7,727 nucleotides of DNA, taken from NCBI GenBank assembly GCA_023228705.1, contig JALOAS010000123.1, positions 1-7,727 of the forward strand, written 5' to 3'. Below, piece by piece: positions 1-6,423 of this stretch. The DNA comes from Ottowia sp. (lineage in GTDB: Bacteria; Pseudomonadota; Gammaproteobacteria; Burkholderiales; Burkholderiaceae_C). The position numbers and the translations under genes were made by a program. A model generated the notes under the pieces. That model was not told the origin of the DNA. It did no database searches and saw only the letters and a list, made by a program, of their open reading frames with translations. Each line of letters starts with the position of its first letter. Within the stretch, counting starts at the first letter, position 1.

Positions 1-1070
1 AGCAGCGCCGCCAGCACCGGCCAGCCCAGGATGACGTTGGACAGCCCGGTCAGCAGCTGCAACACCAACAGGACCAGCAGCCAGCGGCGCTGCACCACGA
101 GCAGCGAGCGGGCGCGCAGCGCCAGAACCAGCACCAGCAGCACGGCCAGCACGCCGTAGGCAAACAGCCGGTGCACGTAGTGAATGGCCGTGAGCGCGGC
201 AAAGACCAGCAGCGACCCGTCTGCGCTGCGTCCCAGCGGCCGCCACAGCTCAAAACCCTGCGCAAAATCCATGGCGGGCCACCAGCTGCCCTGGCATTTG
301 GGGAAGGTGTCGCAGGCGAGCACCGCATAGTTGGTGCTGACCCATCCACCCAGCGCGGTTTGCACGACCACCAGCGCCATCGCCAGCCAGAGCAGCGCAC
401 GGATGCCCGGACCCGCCAGCTGGACGCGGCTGTCTCCGGCCATCTGCCGGTACGACTCGGCCTGGATCATGAGCAGGACGAGCAGACCCATGGCACCCAG
501 CAGGTGCAGGGTGACGATGGCCGGAAACAGCTTCATGGTCACCGTCAGCGCGCCAAATGCGCCCTGCGCGCAGACCCAGACCAGCGTGGCCACCGACCAC
601 AGCGGATTCATCACCCGCTGGCCAGCTGCCGCTTCCGCGTGGCGCTGCCGCCACCAGATGCGCAGCGTCGCGATGGTGAGCACGATGATGAGCACGCCCA
701 CGCCGGTGGCCAGGTAGCGGTGCACCATCTCTATCCAGGCCTTGCTCAGGGTGACCGGCCCGGTGGGCATCGCCAGCTGCGCGGCGCTGATGTGCTGGTC
801 CGCGCCCACCGGGCTGCCAAAGCCGTAGCAGCCGGGCCAATCGGGGCAGCCCAGGCCCGAGTCGGTCAGGCGCGTAAACGCGCCAAACAGGACCAGGTCA
901 AAGGTCAGGAACAAGACCAGCAGCGTCAGCTCGCCGAGGCGGTGCGCGCGCTGGCCTGCCGTGGCCGGACGGCGCAGCCACAGCCAGGCCAGCGGCAGCA
1001 GGGCCAGCGTCAGCCCGGTACCCATCACCCGCGCCACCGGCGCGAGGTTGTACAGGCTGCTAGCTTCCAT
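1..1070 (-). CDS. ctaA: Haem A synthase, COX15/CtaA family (C-terminus cut by window edge)
   Basis: Integral membrane enzyme that oxidises the C8 methyl of haem O to the formyl group of haem A, the cofactor of CoxA. I read 356 codons from ATG 1070 with no stop before the window edge. Hallmarks: GLGCPDWPGCYG (Cys75, Cys81), EMVHRYLATG (Glu114, His117), TLHLLGA (His189), ACDTFPKC (Cys253, Cys259) and IHYVHRLFAYG (His297, His300). The EXXHR motif, paired extracytoplasmic cysteines and helix-borne haem ligands are typical of CtaA/Cox15. The last visible residues, GLSNVILGWPVLAAL, belong to the final part of the protein. The fourth conserved His usually follows soon after, so it probably lies just outside the window and little is missing. 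The start codon overlaps the end of the upstream SCO-like gene by 11 bp and has no clear Shine-Dalgarno sequence, which suggests translational coupling. An additional N-terminal helix (about residues 15-32) precedes the core. Family call is secure; the exact start is less so. Confidence 0.96.
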   Translation of the reverse strand, partial: MEASSLYNLAPVARVMGTGLTLALLPLAWLWLRRPATAGQRAHRLGELTLLVLFLTFDLVLFGAFTRLTDSGLGCPDWPGCYGFGSPVGADQHISAAQLAMPTGPVTLSKAWIEMVHRYLATGVGVLIIVLTIATLRIWWRQRHAEAAAGQRVMNPLWSVATLVWVCAQGAFGALTVTMKLFPAIVTLHLLGAMGLLVLLMIQAESYRQMAGDSRVQLAGPGIRALLWLAMALVVVQTALGGWVSTNYAVLACDTFPKCQGSWWPAMDFAQGFELWRPLGRSADGSLLVFAALTAIHYVHRLFAYGVLAVLLVLVLALRARSLLVVQRRWLLVLLVLQLLTGLSNVILGWPVLAAL

Positions 1071-1737
1071 GGTCGGCAGCCGTGCGCCCGGGCCGGTCCC
1101 AGCCCTCCGATGCGTACAGCAGGCGCGAGAGGTCGCGCCGGGCCCGGACCGCCGATTCATCGTCCAGGTTGGGCGGAAACCGCATCATCCAGTGTCCCAT
1201 CGGATCCACGACATACAGCGATTCGGCCAGCGCATGGCCGGGCTCGGGCGCGAGCCAGCTGGCGATCTGCTGCGGCGGCAGCCGCAGGACCAGCGCCTTG
1301 CGCAGCCCCACCTGCAAGTCCGCCGGCACCGCGGCGTCATCGTTGATGAGCCAGACCCAGTCCAGCCGCTTCTGGTTCTTGCCCAGTCCGGCCCGCAGCT
1401 GTCGCTGCAGGTAGAGGTTTTCCTGGCAGCCCGCGTCACAGGCGCCGCCCGCCACGCTCAGCAGCAGCCACTGGCCCTTGAGGCTGGCCAGCGGCACCGG
1501 CTCGCCGTCCAGGTTGGTGGCAACCAGCGCCGGCATGGCCCGCTGCGGATCAATGAGCGTACCGAAATTGGTCCGGCCCGCCGGGCGCACGACGTAGTAC
1601 ACATAGTAGGACGCCACGACCGGCGCGACAAAGACCAGCGCCAGCAGCAGCAATTGCCACCGGGACCGGGACGAACGCTTCTTCTTGCCGCCCTCCCCCG
1701 TGCCGGCCTCATCTGCCGAAGCCCAATTCGAATCCAT
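1060..1737 (-). CDS. SCO-like thioredoxin-fold membrane protein of the cox cluster
   Basis: A 225-residue membrane-anchored protein, probably facing the periplasm. A Lys/Arg-rich cytoplasmic N-terminus (residues 18-26) precedes one helix (about 28-50). The rest resembles a thioredoxin-like fold: LKGQWLLLSVAGG leads into CDAGC (Cys100, Cys104), followed by a helix, a strand RLDWVWLIND, and a late strand ESLYVVDPMGHW. The CxxxC spacing and the following VDP-G element match SCO1/SenC copper chaperones, which carry CxxxCP and a His shortly before the YLVD strand. Here His168 sits ten residues before the Asp178 of VVDP, so it is a possible third ligand. The proline after the second Cys is absent. 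The place between SURF1 and ctaA supports a role in oxidase assembly; copper or thiol chemistry is my inference. I chose ATG 1737 because an AAGG lies nine bases upstream. A GTG at 1752 directly after the SURF1 stop would add five residues. The gene overlaps ctaA by 11 bp. Confidence 0.82.
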   Translation of the reverse strand: MDSNWASADEAGTGEGGKKKRSSRSRWQLLLLALVFVAPVVASYYVYYVVRPAGRTNFGTLIDPQRAMPALVATNLDGEPVPLASLKGQWLLLSVAGGACDAGCQENLYLQRQLRAGLGKNQKRLDWVWLINDDAAVPADLQVGLRKALVLRLPPQQIASWLAPEPGHALAESLYVVDPMGHWMMRFPPNLDDESAVRARRDLSRLLYASEGWDRPGRTAADHGS

Positions 1738-1752
1738 CGTTTCTGCCTTCAC

Positions 1753-2490
1753 TCAGCGCTGCTCCCTGGTCCGCAAGCGGGGCTTGATGCCCTGGAACCA
1801 AATCAACAAGAATGCAACCACCAGCGACATCCCGAACCACTGCACCGCATAGCCATAATTGCGCTCGACGTCCAGCGCGGGCGGGGCCCAGTTGCGCTGC
1901 AGCCCGTCCGACGCCGGCCCCAGTTGCTGCACCAGGACGGGTGCCAGCGCCAGACCGGTTTCAGCGGCGTATTCATCGAGTTCGAGATTCTGCCTGATCG
2001 GCCCCTGCGCCTGCTCGGACAGGGCAAACATCTGCGGCGCATGGGCGATGATGCGCCCGGTCACCTCCACCGTGCCGGCCGGCGTCTCGAAGTCCGGAAG
2101 GCGCGCCGGGTCATAGGCATCGCGGGGCCCCCAGCCACGGACGACGACCACCGCCCGCCGTTGGTGCGCAAGCTGCAGCGGCGTGAGCACGTAGAAGCCG
2201 GCGCGGCGCTGCATGACCCGGTTGTCCAGGAAGACGGTCTCGCCGGGCAGCCAACGGCCGCGCAGCGAAACATGGCGGAAGAGCAGTTCGGCACGACGCT
2301 GCGGCGTCAGGTCGCCGGCCAGCACCGCCCCGTCGAGCAGCGGCATGTCCGCATGCGCCTGCATGGCCTGCTCAAGCGCGGTCTTTTGCGCCGCGCGTGA
2401 GAGCTGCCAGCGGCCCAGTTGCGCCGTGACCAGGATGGTCAGCAGCCCCGCGGCAATCACAAACACCTTGCTGGCTCGCACAGCGCTCAT
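1753..2490 (-). CDS. SURF1 family cytochrome oxidase biogenesis protein
   Basis: A 245-residue protein with the SURF1 layout: one N-terminal helix (about 8-25), a large periplasmic domain, and one C-terminal helix (about 215-233). SURF1 proteins bind haem a and assist its insertion into subunit I. Recognisable blocks are LGRWQLSRAAQK (residues 25-36), VFLDNRVMQRRAGFYVLTPL (86-105), VVVRGWGP (115-122) and NYGYAVQWFGMS (211-222). In the last block most SURF1 proteins, including human and Paracoccus, have His where this one has Asn211. The protein therefore appears to lack a residue reported as a haem ligand in Paracoccus Surf1. It heads a minus-strand unit with the SCO-like gene (stop and next GTG are adjacent) and ctaA. 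Its ATG faces the plus-strand DUF2909-type gene with 12 to 21 bp between start codons. No strong Shine-Dalgarno sequence is visible upstream. Length is normal for bacterial SURF1. Confidence 0.95.
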   Translation of the reverse strand: MSAVRASKVFVIAAGLLTILVTAQLGRWQLSRAAQKTALEQAMQAHADMPLLDGAVLAGDLTPQRRAELLFRHVSLRGRWLPGETVFLDNRVMQRRAGFYVLTPLQLAHQRRAVVVVRGWGPRDAYDPARLPDFETPAGTVEVTGRIIAHAPQMFALSEQAQGPIRQNLELDEYAAETGLALAPVLVQQLGPASDGLQRNWAPPALDVERNYGYAVQWFGMSLVVAFLLIWFQGIKPRLRTREQR

Positions 2491-2505
2491 TCTCGCGCGA
2501 TAATG
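2488..2505. promoter_or_regulatory. Near-perfect 18-bp palindrome bridging divergent start codons
   Basis: CATTCTCGC and GCGATAATG form an 18-bp inverted repeat with eight of nine pairs complementary; the only mismatch is 2492 with 2501. The left end is the complement of the SURF1 ATG and the right end is a possible ATG (2503) of the plus-strand gene. GATAAT at 2499-2504 is a five-of-six match to a sigma-70 -10 box reading rightwards. CATTAT on the other strand is a four-of-six match reading leftwards. This may be overlapping divergent promoters, an operator, or coincidence; no good -35 is seen for either direction. Confidence 0.35.
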
Positions 2506-2511
2506 AATGGG

Positions 2512-2745
2512 ATGAAAACGCTACTCATAGGCGCTGCCTTTGTCGCCATCGTGGCCTGCCTGGCCTCCGCCGGCTTTTTCATGATGCGCGACGAGGACGA
2601 GACGGATCCACAAAGCAACCGCAAGCGCGCCACGCGCATGTTCATGTCGCTGGCGCTGCGGGTGGGGCTGTCGGTCTCGCTCTTCGTGGTCATCCTGCTC
2701 GCCTGGGAGTTCGGGCTGATCCAGCCAACGGGCATTCCGGGCTGA
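2512..2745 (+). CDS. Small two-helix membrane protein, DUF2909 (twin transmembrane) type
   Basis: A 77-residue protein with helices at about 3-23 and 46-67, joined by a charged linker (RDEDETDPQSNRKRATR). It ends with AWEFGLIQPTGIPG. The MK-hydrophobic start, the FFMMRD at the end of helix 1, LALRVGLS opening helix 2 and the terminal IQPTGI are features I recognise from the DUF2909 family found in the cox clusters of Burkholderiales. The function is unknown; proximity suggests a link to oxidase assembly or stability, which is inference. It is the only plus-strand gene in the cluster, convergent with coxC and divergent from SURF1. ATG 2512 fits the usual MK start. An in-frame ATG at 2503 would add Met-Asn-Gly. 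Neither has a Shine-Dalgarno sequence, and a -10-like GATAAT ends seven bases before 2512, so the message may be leaderless. Confidence 0.86.
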   Translation: MKTLLIGAAFVAIVACLASAGFFMMRDEDETDPQSNRKRATRMFMSLALRVGLSVSLFVVILLAWEFGLIQPTGIPG

Positions 2746-2791
2746 GCGGCCGGCTCCTGGCTGGGCGGCTGCGCATCCGTTCCCGCGCTGC

Positions 2792-2817
2792 GCGGGGATC
2801 AACCCGCTTGGCGTCTT
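2792..2817 (+). terminator. Weak candidate terminator for the DUF2909-type gene
   Basis: GCGGG (2792-2796) can pair with CCCGC (2803-2807) across a six-base loop, followed by TTGGCGTCTT. The stem has only five pairs and the T tract is broken, so this is a weak candidate for ending the plus-strand transcript that leaves the gene at 2745. Confidence 0.22.
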
Positions 2818-2829
2818 CTGCGCGGCGAC

Positions 2830-2853
2830 GAAAAGAGCGCCCCGGGGCGCTCT
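2830..2853 (-). terminator. Intrinsic terminator of the coxBA-ctaG-coxC operon
   Basis: AGAGCGCCCC and GGGGCGCTCT (2834-2853) form a perfect 20-bp inverted repeat. As RNA it would fold as an eight-pair GC-rich stem with a CCGG loop. On the minus strand it is followed directly by TTTTCG (down to 2829), giving the classic stem plus U-tract. It lies 37 bases after the coxC stop codon. On the plus strand the stem is followed by CTCAAG, so it should work mainly for minus-strand transcripts. It implies that SURF1 and ctaA are transcribed separately from coxBAC. Confidence 0.85.
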
Positions 2854-2889
2854 CTCAAGGCAACCGGCCCGGCACGGCCGGCGCCCGCC

Positions 2890-3771
2890 TCAAGTCCAGT
2901 AAACCAGGATGTAGAGAAAGAGCCAGACCACGTCGACGAAATGCCAATACCAGGCGACCCCTTCAAAGCCAAAGTGCCTCTTCTCGTCGAAATGCCCCTT
3001 CATCAAACGCATGGTGATGAAGAACAGCATGAGCGTACCGACAAAGACGTGGAAACCGTGGAAGCCGGTGAGCAAATAGAAGGTGGAGCCGTATATGCCC
3101 GAGCTCATCTTGAAGTTCAGGTCCGTGTACGCGTGGTGGTACTCAATCGCCTGGAAGAACAGGAAGGTCGCGCCCAGGATCAGCGTCAGCCACATGAAGG
3201 CAATGGTGCGCGTACGCCGGCCCGCCTGCAGCGCGTAGTGCGCAATCGTCAGCGTGACGCCGGACGAGAGCAGCAGCGCGGTGTTGATGGTTGGCAGCCA
3301 GAACGGCCCCACGGTCTCGAACGGCTCTATGGTGCCGGCCGGCGACGCCGTGGCCCCGGCCGCCACGCTGGGCCACACGGCCTTGAAATCGGGCCAGAGC
3401 AAGGCGTTCTCCAGGCCGCCCAGCGACGGCACCGCCTGTATGCGGGCATACCACAGCGCCGTGAAAAAGGCGCCGAAGAACATGACCTCGGAGTAAATGA
3501 ACCAGCTCATCCCCCAGCGGAAGGAAATGTCGACACGGTTGCCGTACAGGCCGTCCTGGCTCTCGCCAATGGACTTGCGGAACCACATGAACATGACGGC
3601 CAGCCACCAGGCCACGCCAGACCAGAAGATGTACTTGCCGCCCGGCACTTCGTTCATCCAGAAGTAGGCCCCGGTCATCCCGATGAACACGCCGACCATC
3701 ATCAGGATCGGGTAATGCGACGGCTCCGGCACGAAATAATACGGTGCTCGACCGCGTGCAACACTACTCAT
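2890..3771 (-). CDS. coxC: Cytochrome c oxidase subunit III
   Basis: A 293-residue, seven-helix subunit of the aa3 oxidase in the inner membrane. It has no redox centre; in the family it stabilises subunit I and supports proton uptake. Diagnostic stretches are APYYFVPEPSHYPI near the N-terminus, SFRWGMSWFIYSEVMFFGAFF with the conserved membrane Glu95, PTINTALLLSSGVTLTIAHYAL (160-181), STFYLLTGFHGFHVFVG (229-245) and the C-terminal FEGVAWYWHFVDVVWLFLY (269-287). Length is typical for proteobacterial CoxC. The start ATG has AGGAG nine bases upstream. It is the last gene of the operon: the ctaG stop lies 129 bp upstream, and a strong terminator lies 37 bp downstream. No oddities in the reading frame. 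Confidence 0.98.
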   Translation of the reverse strand: MSSVARGRAPYYFVPEPSHYPILMMVGVFIGMTGAYFWMNEVPGGKYIFWSGVAWWLAVMFMWFRKSIGESQDGLYGNRVDISFRWGMSWFIYSEVMFFGAFFTALWYARIQAVPSLGGLENALLWPDFKAVWPSVAAGATASPAGTIEPFETVGPFWLPTINTALLLSSGVTLTIAHYALQAGRRTRTIAFMWLTLILGATFLFFQAIEYHHAYTDLNFKMSSGIYGSTFYLLTGFHGFHVFVGTLMLFFITMRLMKGHFDEKRHFGFEGVAWYWHFVDVVWLFLYILVYWT

Positions 3772-3900
3772 TTCTGCTCACTCCTGCGCCTTTCAATTAT
3801 TCGTTCCATGCTGATCCGGCACGGCCGTTGCATGGCGCCTGACCGGCACGCCCTGCCAATCTTGCCGCTGCCCCATCCCCGTCAGCGCCCCGAGTTTACT
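3772..3900 (-). other. ctaG-coxC intergenic spacer, no gene found
   Basis: This 129-bp spacer is the longest gap inside the operon. I translated all three minus-strand frames and found only tiny open stretches (27 codons at most) with no recognisable similarity. Many Burkholderiales carry a DUF2970 gene of about 60-75 codons here; it does not fit and no remnant is visible. The spacer ends with the AGGAG Shine-Dalgarno sequence of coxC (3781-3785). No convincing promoter or terminator is seen. Confidence 0.6.
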
Positions 3901-4521
3901 TCAGCCCCGGCCAGGCGTCGTCTTGAGGCTGGCCGATCCGCCTCCCGCAGGCGCCGGAGGCGTCTTGCCGCCGACTTCAAAGAACGTGTACGACAGCGTG
4001 ATGGTCTTGACGTCCTTGCGCAGCTTGGGATCGACGACAAACGTCACCGGCCACTCCTTGGCCTCGCCCGGGTCCAGCGTGTACTGGTTGAAGCAGAAGC
4101 ACTCGATCTTGTGAAAGTGCGCGCCGGCGTTGCGCGGGGCGTAGCTGGGCACGGCCTGTGCCGTCATGCGCCGGTCCTGCGAATTCTCGAACGTGTACAT
4201 GACCGTGGCCAGCTCGCCGGGATGGACATTGACTTCGTTCTGCGCGGGCTTGAAATGCCAGGGACCGGTGGTGTTGGCGTCGAACTGGACGGCAATCGTG
4301 CGGTCGTAGTCGATTTGCGTGTTCTTGACCAGCCTGCGCGCGGCATCGCCGGCGCGGGCGTTGCCCGGCACCAGGCCCTGCTGCCGCGACAGGTTGTTGA
4401 TTCCCGTGACCTCGCAGATCTTGTAGTACACGGGAACCATGAGATAGCCAAAACTGAACATGCCGGCGCCGACCACGATCAGCTTGGCCAGCATTTTCAG
4501 GTTTTCACGCTTCGGTGCCAT
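3901..4521 (-). CDS. ctaG: Cytochrome c oxidase assembly protein CtaG/Cox11 (CuB insertion)
   Basis: A 206-residue copper chaperone that delivers copper to the CuB site of subunit I. It has a short cytoplasmic N-terminus, one helix (about 11-32) and a periplasmic immunoglobulin-like domain. Family marks are MFSFGYLMVPVYYKICEVTG with conserved Cys36, the copper-binding CFCF motif (Cys141, Cys143) within FHKIECFCFNQ, and the later strand ITLSYTFFEV. The order of these blocks and the length match CtaG/Cox11. The tail after about residue 186 is rich in Pro, Gly, Ala and Ser and is probably disordered. I chose ATG 4521, with GGAGG about 11 bases upstream. The frame also opens with TTG at 4548, right behind the previous stop, which would add nine residues (MLPGEASEK). 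That is less likely because it would put the Shine-Dalgarno sequence inside the gene. It follows the 36-residue gene by 27 bp. Confidence 0.96.
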   Translation of the reverse strand: MAPKRENLKMLAKLIVVGAGMFSFGYLMVPVYYKICEVTGINNLSRQQGLVPGNARAGDAARRLVKNTQIDYDRTIAVQFDANTTGPWHFKPAQNEVNVHPGELATVMYTFENSQDRRMTAQAVPSYAPRNAGAHFHKIECFCFNQYTLDPGEAKEWPVTFVVDPKLRKDVKTITLSYTFFEVGGKTPPAPAGGGSASLKTTPGRG

Positions 4522-4548
4522 CTTCTCGCTTGCCTCCCCGGGCAACAA

Positions 4549-4659
4549 TCAACCCATCGCAAACCGGAAGAAGGCGCCGACGAAAAGAGCCACGGCAATC
4601 GCCGCCAGAATCAGGCCTAGGCGGACGTTGCGCTTGCGCTGCTCCTCTTGTGGCGTCAC
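4549..4659 (-). CDS. Cytochrome oxidase small assembly protein (36 residues)
   Basis: A 36-residue protein with a charged N-terminus (MTPQEEQRKRNVR) and one helix (about 14-31), ending FRFAMG. Its start is a GTG preceded by AGGAGG at ideal five-base spacing, which is the best Shine-Dalgarno sequence in the window. The same frame is open far upstream inside coxA, but only this start carries a ribosome site. It sits 26 bp after the coxA stop and 27 bp before ctaG. Short single-helix proteins annotated as cytochrome oxidase small assembly protein are known in this slot in Betaproteobacteria, with a comparable acidic-then-basic N-terminus and hydrophobic helix. Its biochemical role is not established from the sequence. 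It is easily missed by gene finders because of its size and GTG start. Confidence 0.78.
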   Translation of the reverse strand: MTPQEEQRKRNVRLGLILAAIAVALFVGAFFRFAMG

Positions 4660-4685
4660 CGGAACCTCCTCTCCCGCTCCCGGAA

Positions 4686-6311
4686 TCAACCGACGATGCG
4701 CAGCTGCGCATCCAGCACGGGCGGCTTCTCGAAGGAGTGATACGGCACCGGAGACGGCAGGTCCCAGATGAGCCCCTCGGCGCCTTCCCATGGACGCTGC
4801 GGCGCGGGTGCCCCCTTCTTGCGCATGACCGGAATCACGACGGCAAAGAGGAAGTAGACCTGGGCGAAGCCAAAGGCAAACGCGGCAATGGACGCCACCA
4901 TGTTGAAGTCGGCAAATTGCATGGGGTAGTCGGCATAGCGGCGCGGCATGCCGGCCAGCCCCAGGAAGTGCATGGGGAAGAAGGCGATGTTGAACGAAAT
5001 GACCGACCACCAGAAGTGGATCTTGCCCCGCGTTTCGTTGTACATGACCCCCGTCCACTTGGGCGACCAGTAGTAGAAGCTGCCAAACATGGCAAACAGC
5101 GCGGCAGCCACCAGGACGTAGTGGAAGTGGGCCACGATGTAGTAGGTGTCCTGGATCTGCGTGTCTATGGGCGCAATCGCCATGACGACGCCGGTAAAGC
5201 CGCCGATCATGAAGACCAGGATGAACCCGATGGCAAACAGCATGGGCGTCTCAAACGTGAGCGAGCCCTTCCACATGGTCGCTGTCCAGTTGAAGATCTT
5301 GACGCCGGTCGGGATCGCGATCAGCAGCGTGCCGTACATGAAGAACAGCTGGCCGGTGACCGGCATGCCGGTGGTGAACATGTGGTGCGCCCACACCATG
5401 AGCGACAGCGTGGCGATGGCGGCGATAGCATACACCATGGACGTGTAGCCAAACAGCCGCTTGCGCGCGAAGGCCGGCACGATCATGCTGATCATGCCAA
5501 ACGCGGGCAGGATCATGATGTAGACCTCCGGGTGCCCGAAGAACCAGAAGATGTGCTGCATCAGGATGGGGTCGCCACCGGCGGCCGGCACGAAGAACGT
5601 GGTGCCAAAATGACGGTCGGTGAGCGTCATGGTGAGCACGCCGGCAAACACGGGCATCACGGCCAGGATGAGGTAGGCCGTGATCAGCCAGCCCCAGCAG
5701 AACATGGGCATCTGCATGAGCTTCATGCCGGGCGCGCGCATGTTGAGGATGGTGACGATGATGTTGATCGACCCCATGATGGACGAGGCGCCCATGATGT
5801 GCAGCGAAAAGATCGCCGCGTCCATGGACATGGGCATCTGCAGCGACAGCGGCGCGTACAGTGTCCAGCCGCCGGCCGGGGCGCCGCCAGGCATGAAGAA
5901 CGTGGCCGTGAGCGTGATGCCCGCCGGCACGAGCAGCCAGAAGCTGAAGTTGTTCAGGCGCGCAAACGCCATGTCGCGTGCGCCTATCTGCAGCGGGATC
6001 AGCCAGTTGGCAAAGCCGACAAAGGCCGGCATGATCGCGCCAAACACCATGATGAGCCCGTGCATGGTGGTGAACTGGTTGAACATCTCGGGGTTGACGA
6101 TCTGCAGGCCCGGCTGGAACAGCTCGGCGCGGATCAGCAGCGCCAGCACGCCGCCCACCATCAGCATGGTGAACGAGAAGATCAGGTACAGCGTGCCTAT
6201 ATCCTTGTGGTTGGTCGCGAACAGCCACCGCCGCCAGCCCGTGGGCATGTGGTGGTCTGCGTCGGCGGCCTGCGCTTCGCCCGTTTCTGGATAAGGAAGT
6301 ACGGCACTCAT
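4686..6311 (-). CDS. coxA: Cytochrome c oxidase subunit I, aa3-type
   Basis: A 541-residue, about 12-helix catalytic subunit that reduces O2 to water and pumps protons. All metal and haem ligands are present: His84 and His397 for haem a, His395 for haem a3, and His260, His309 and His310 for CuB. Tyr264 in GHPEVY is the partner cross-linked to His260 in the family. Glu262 in the same motif marks a type A1 haem-copper oxidase. The D-channel entry is intact (Asn102, Asp113 in GARDMAF, Asn120), as is the K-channel Lys338 in PTGVKIFNW. The Arg pair near the haem propionates is Arg457-Arg458 in MPRRY. The ATG has GGAG eight bases upstream; an out-of-frame ATG at 6316 meets a stop at once. It is second in the operon, 112 bp after coxB. 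Nothing suggests loss of function. Confidence 0.99.
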   Translation of the reverse strand: MSAVLPYPETGEAQAADADHHMPTGWRRWLFATNHKDIGTLYLIFSFTMLMVGGVLALLIRAELFQPGLQIVNPEMFNQFTTMHGLIMVFGAIMPAFVGFANWLIPLQIGARDMAFARLNNFSFWLLVPAGITLTATFFMPGGAPAGGWTLYAPLSLQMPMSMDAAIFSLHIMGASSIMGSINIIVTILNMRAPGMKLMQMPMFCWGWLITAYLILAVMPVFAGVLTMTLTDRHFGTTFFVPAAGGDPILMQHIFWFFGHPEVYIMILPAFGMISMIVPAFARKRLFGYTSMVYAIAAIATLSLMVWAHHMFTTGMPVTGQLFFMYGTLLIAIPTGVKIFNWTATMWKGSLTFETPMLFAIGFILVFMIGGFTGVVMAIAPIDTQIQDTYYIVAHFHYVLVAAALFAMFGSFYYWSPKWTGVMYNETRGKIHFWWSVISFNIAFFPMHFLGLAGMPRRYADYPMQFADFNMVASIAAFAFGFAQVYFLFAVVIPVMRKKGAPAPQRPWEGAEGLIWDLPSPVPYHSFEKPPVLDAQLRIVG

Positions 6312-6423
6312 GACATGTTCTCCGGAATGATCTTCATTGTCGGGATCGGGCCACCCTTGGCACGAGCAGCCGCCCGGCCGCGTGCAAGGAGGGGATCCTC
6401 AATGATCTTTGTGCGATAAAAGT
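6312..6423 (-). other. coxB-coxA intergenic spacer with hairpin and short direct repeat
   Basis: The spacer holds no convincing gene. GCACG (6360-6364) and CGTGC (6381-6385) bracket a GC-rich stretch that can form an imperfect hairpin; no T tract follows on the minus strand, so it is not a terminator. AATGATCTT occurs twice (6326-6334 and 6401-6409), exactly 75 bp apart. The spacer ends with the coxA ribosome site. Transcription probably reads through from coxB. Confidence 0.4.

Noticed and set aside
961..2400. A plus-strand open frame of 479 codons opposite SURF1 and the SCO-like gene
   Set aside because: Antisense shadow rich in Arg, Gln, Pro and His; no Shine-Dalgarno sequence and no family features.
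3817..3830. ACGGCCGT palindrome in the ctaG-coxC spacer
   Set aside because: Eight-base GC-rich palindromes are common by chance here, and no second copy or stem extension is seen.
3768..3833. 21-codon minus-strand ORF ending in an ATGA overlap with the coxC start
   Set aside because: Same trivial ATG-AGT effect; no recognisable peptide and no good ribosome site.
2941..4620. A plus-strand open frame of 559 codons opposite coxC and ctaG
   Set aside because: Antisense to two intact conserved genes, with low-complexity composition and no recognisable fold.
6308..6337. Tiny minus-strand ORF ending in an ATGA overlap with the coxA start
   Set aside because: Any gene beginning ATG-AGT has TGA at that place, so the overlap is trivial; only nine codons from ATG and no ribosome site.
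4515..6419. A plus-strand open frame of 634 codons opposite coxA
   Set aside because: It lies antisense to a perfect CoxA, is full of His, Arg, Gly and Asp with no domain, and is what GC-biased codons on the opposite strand produce.
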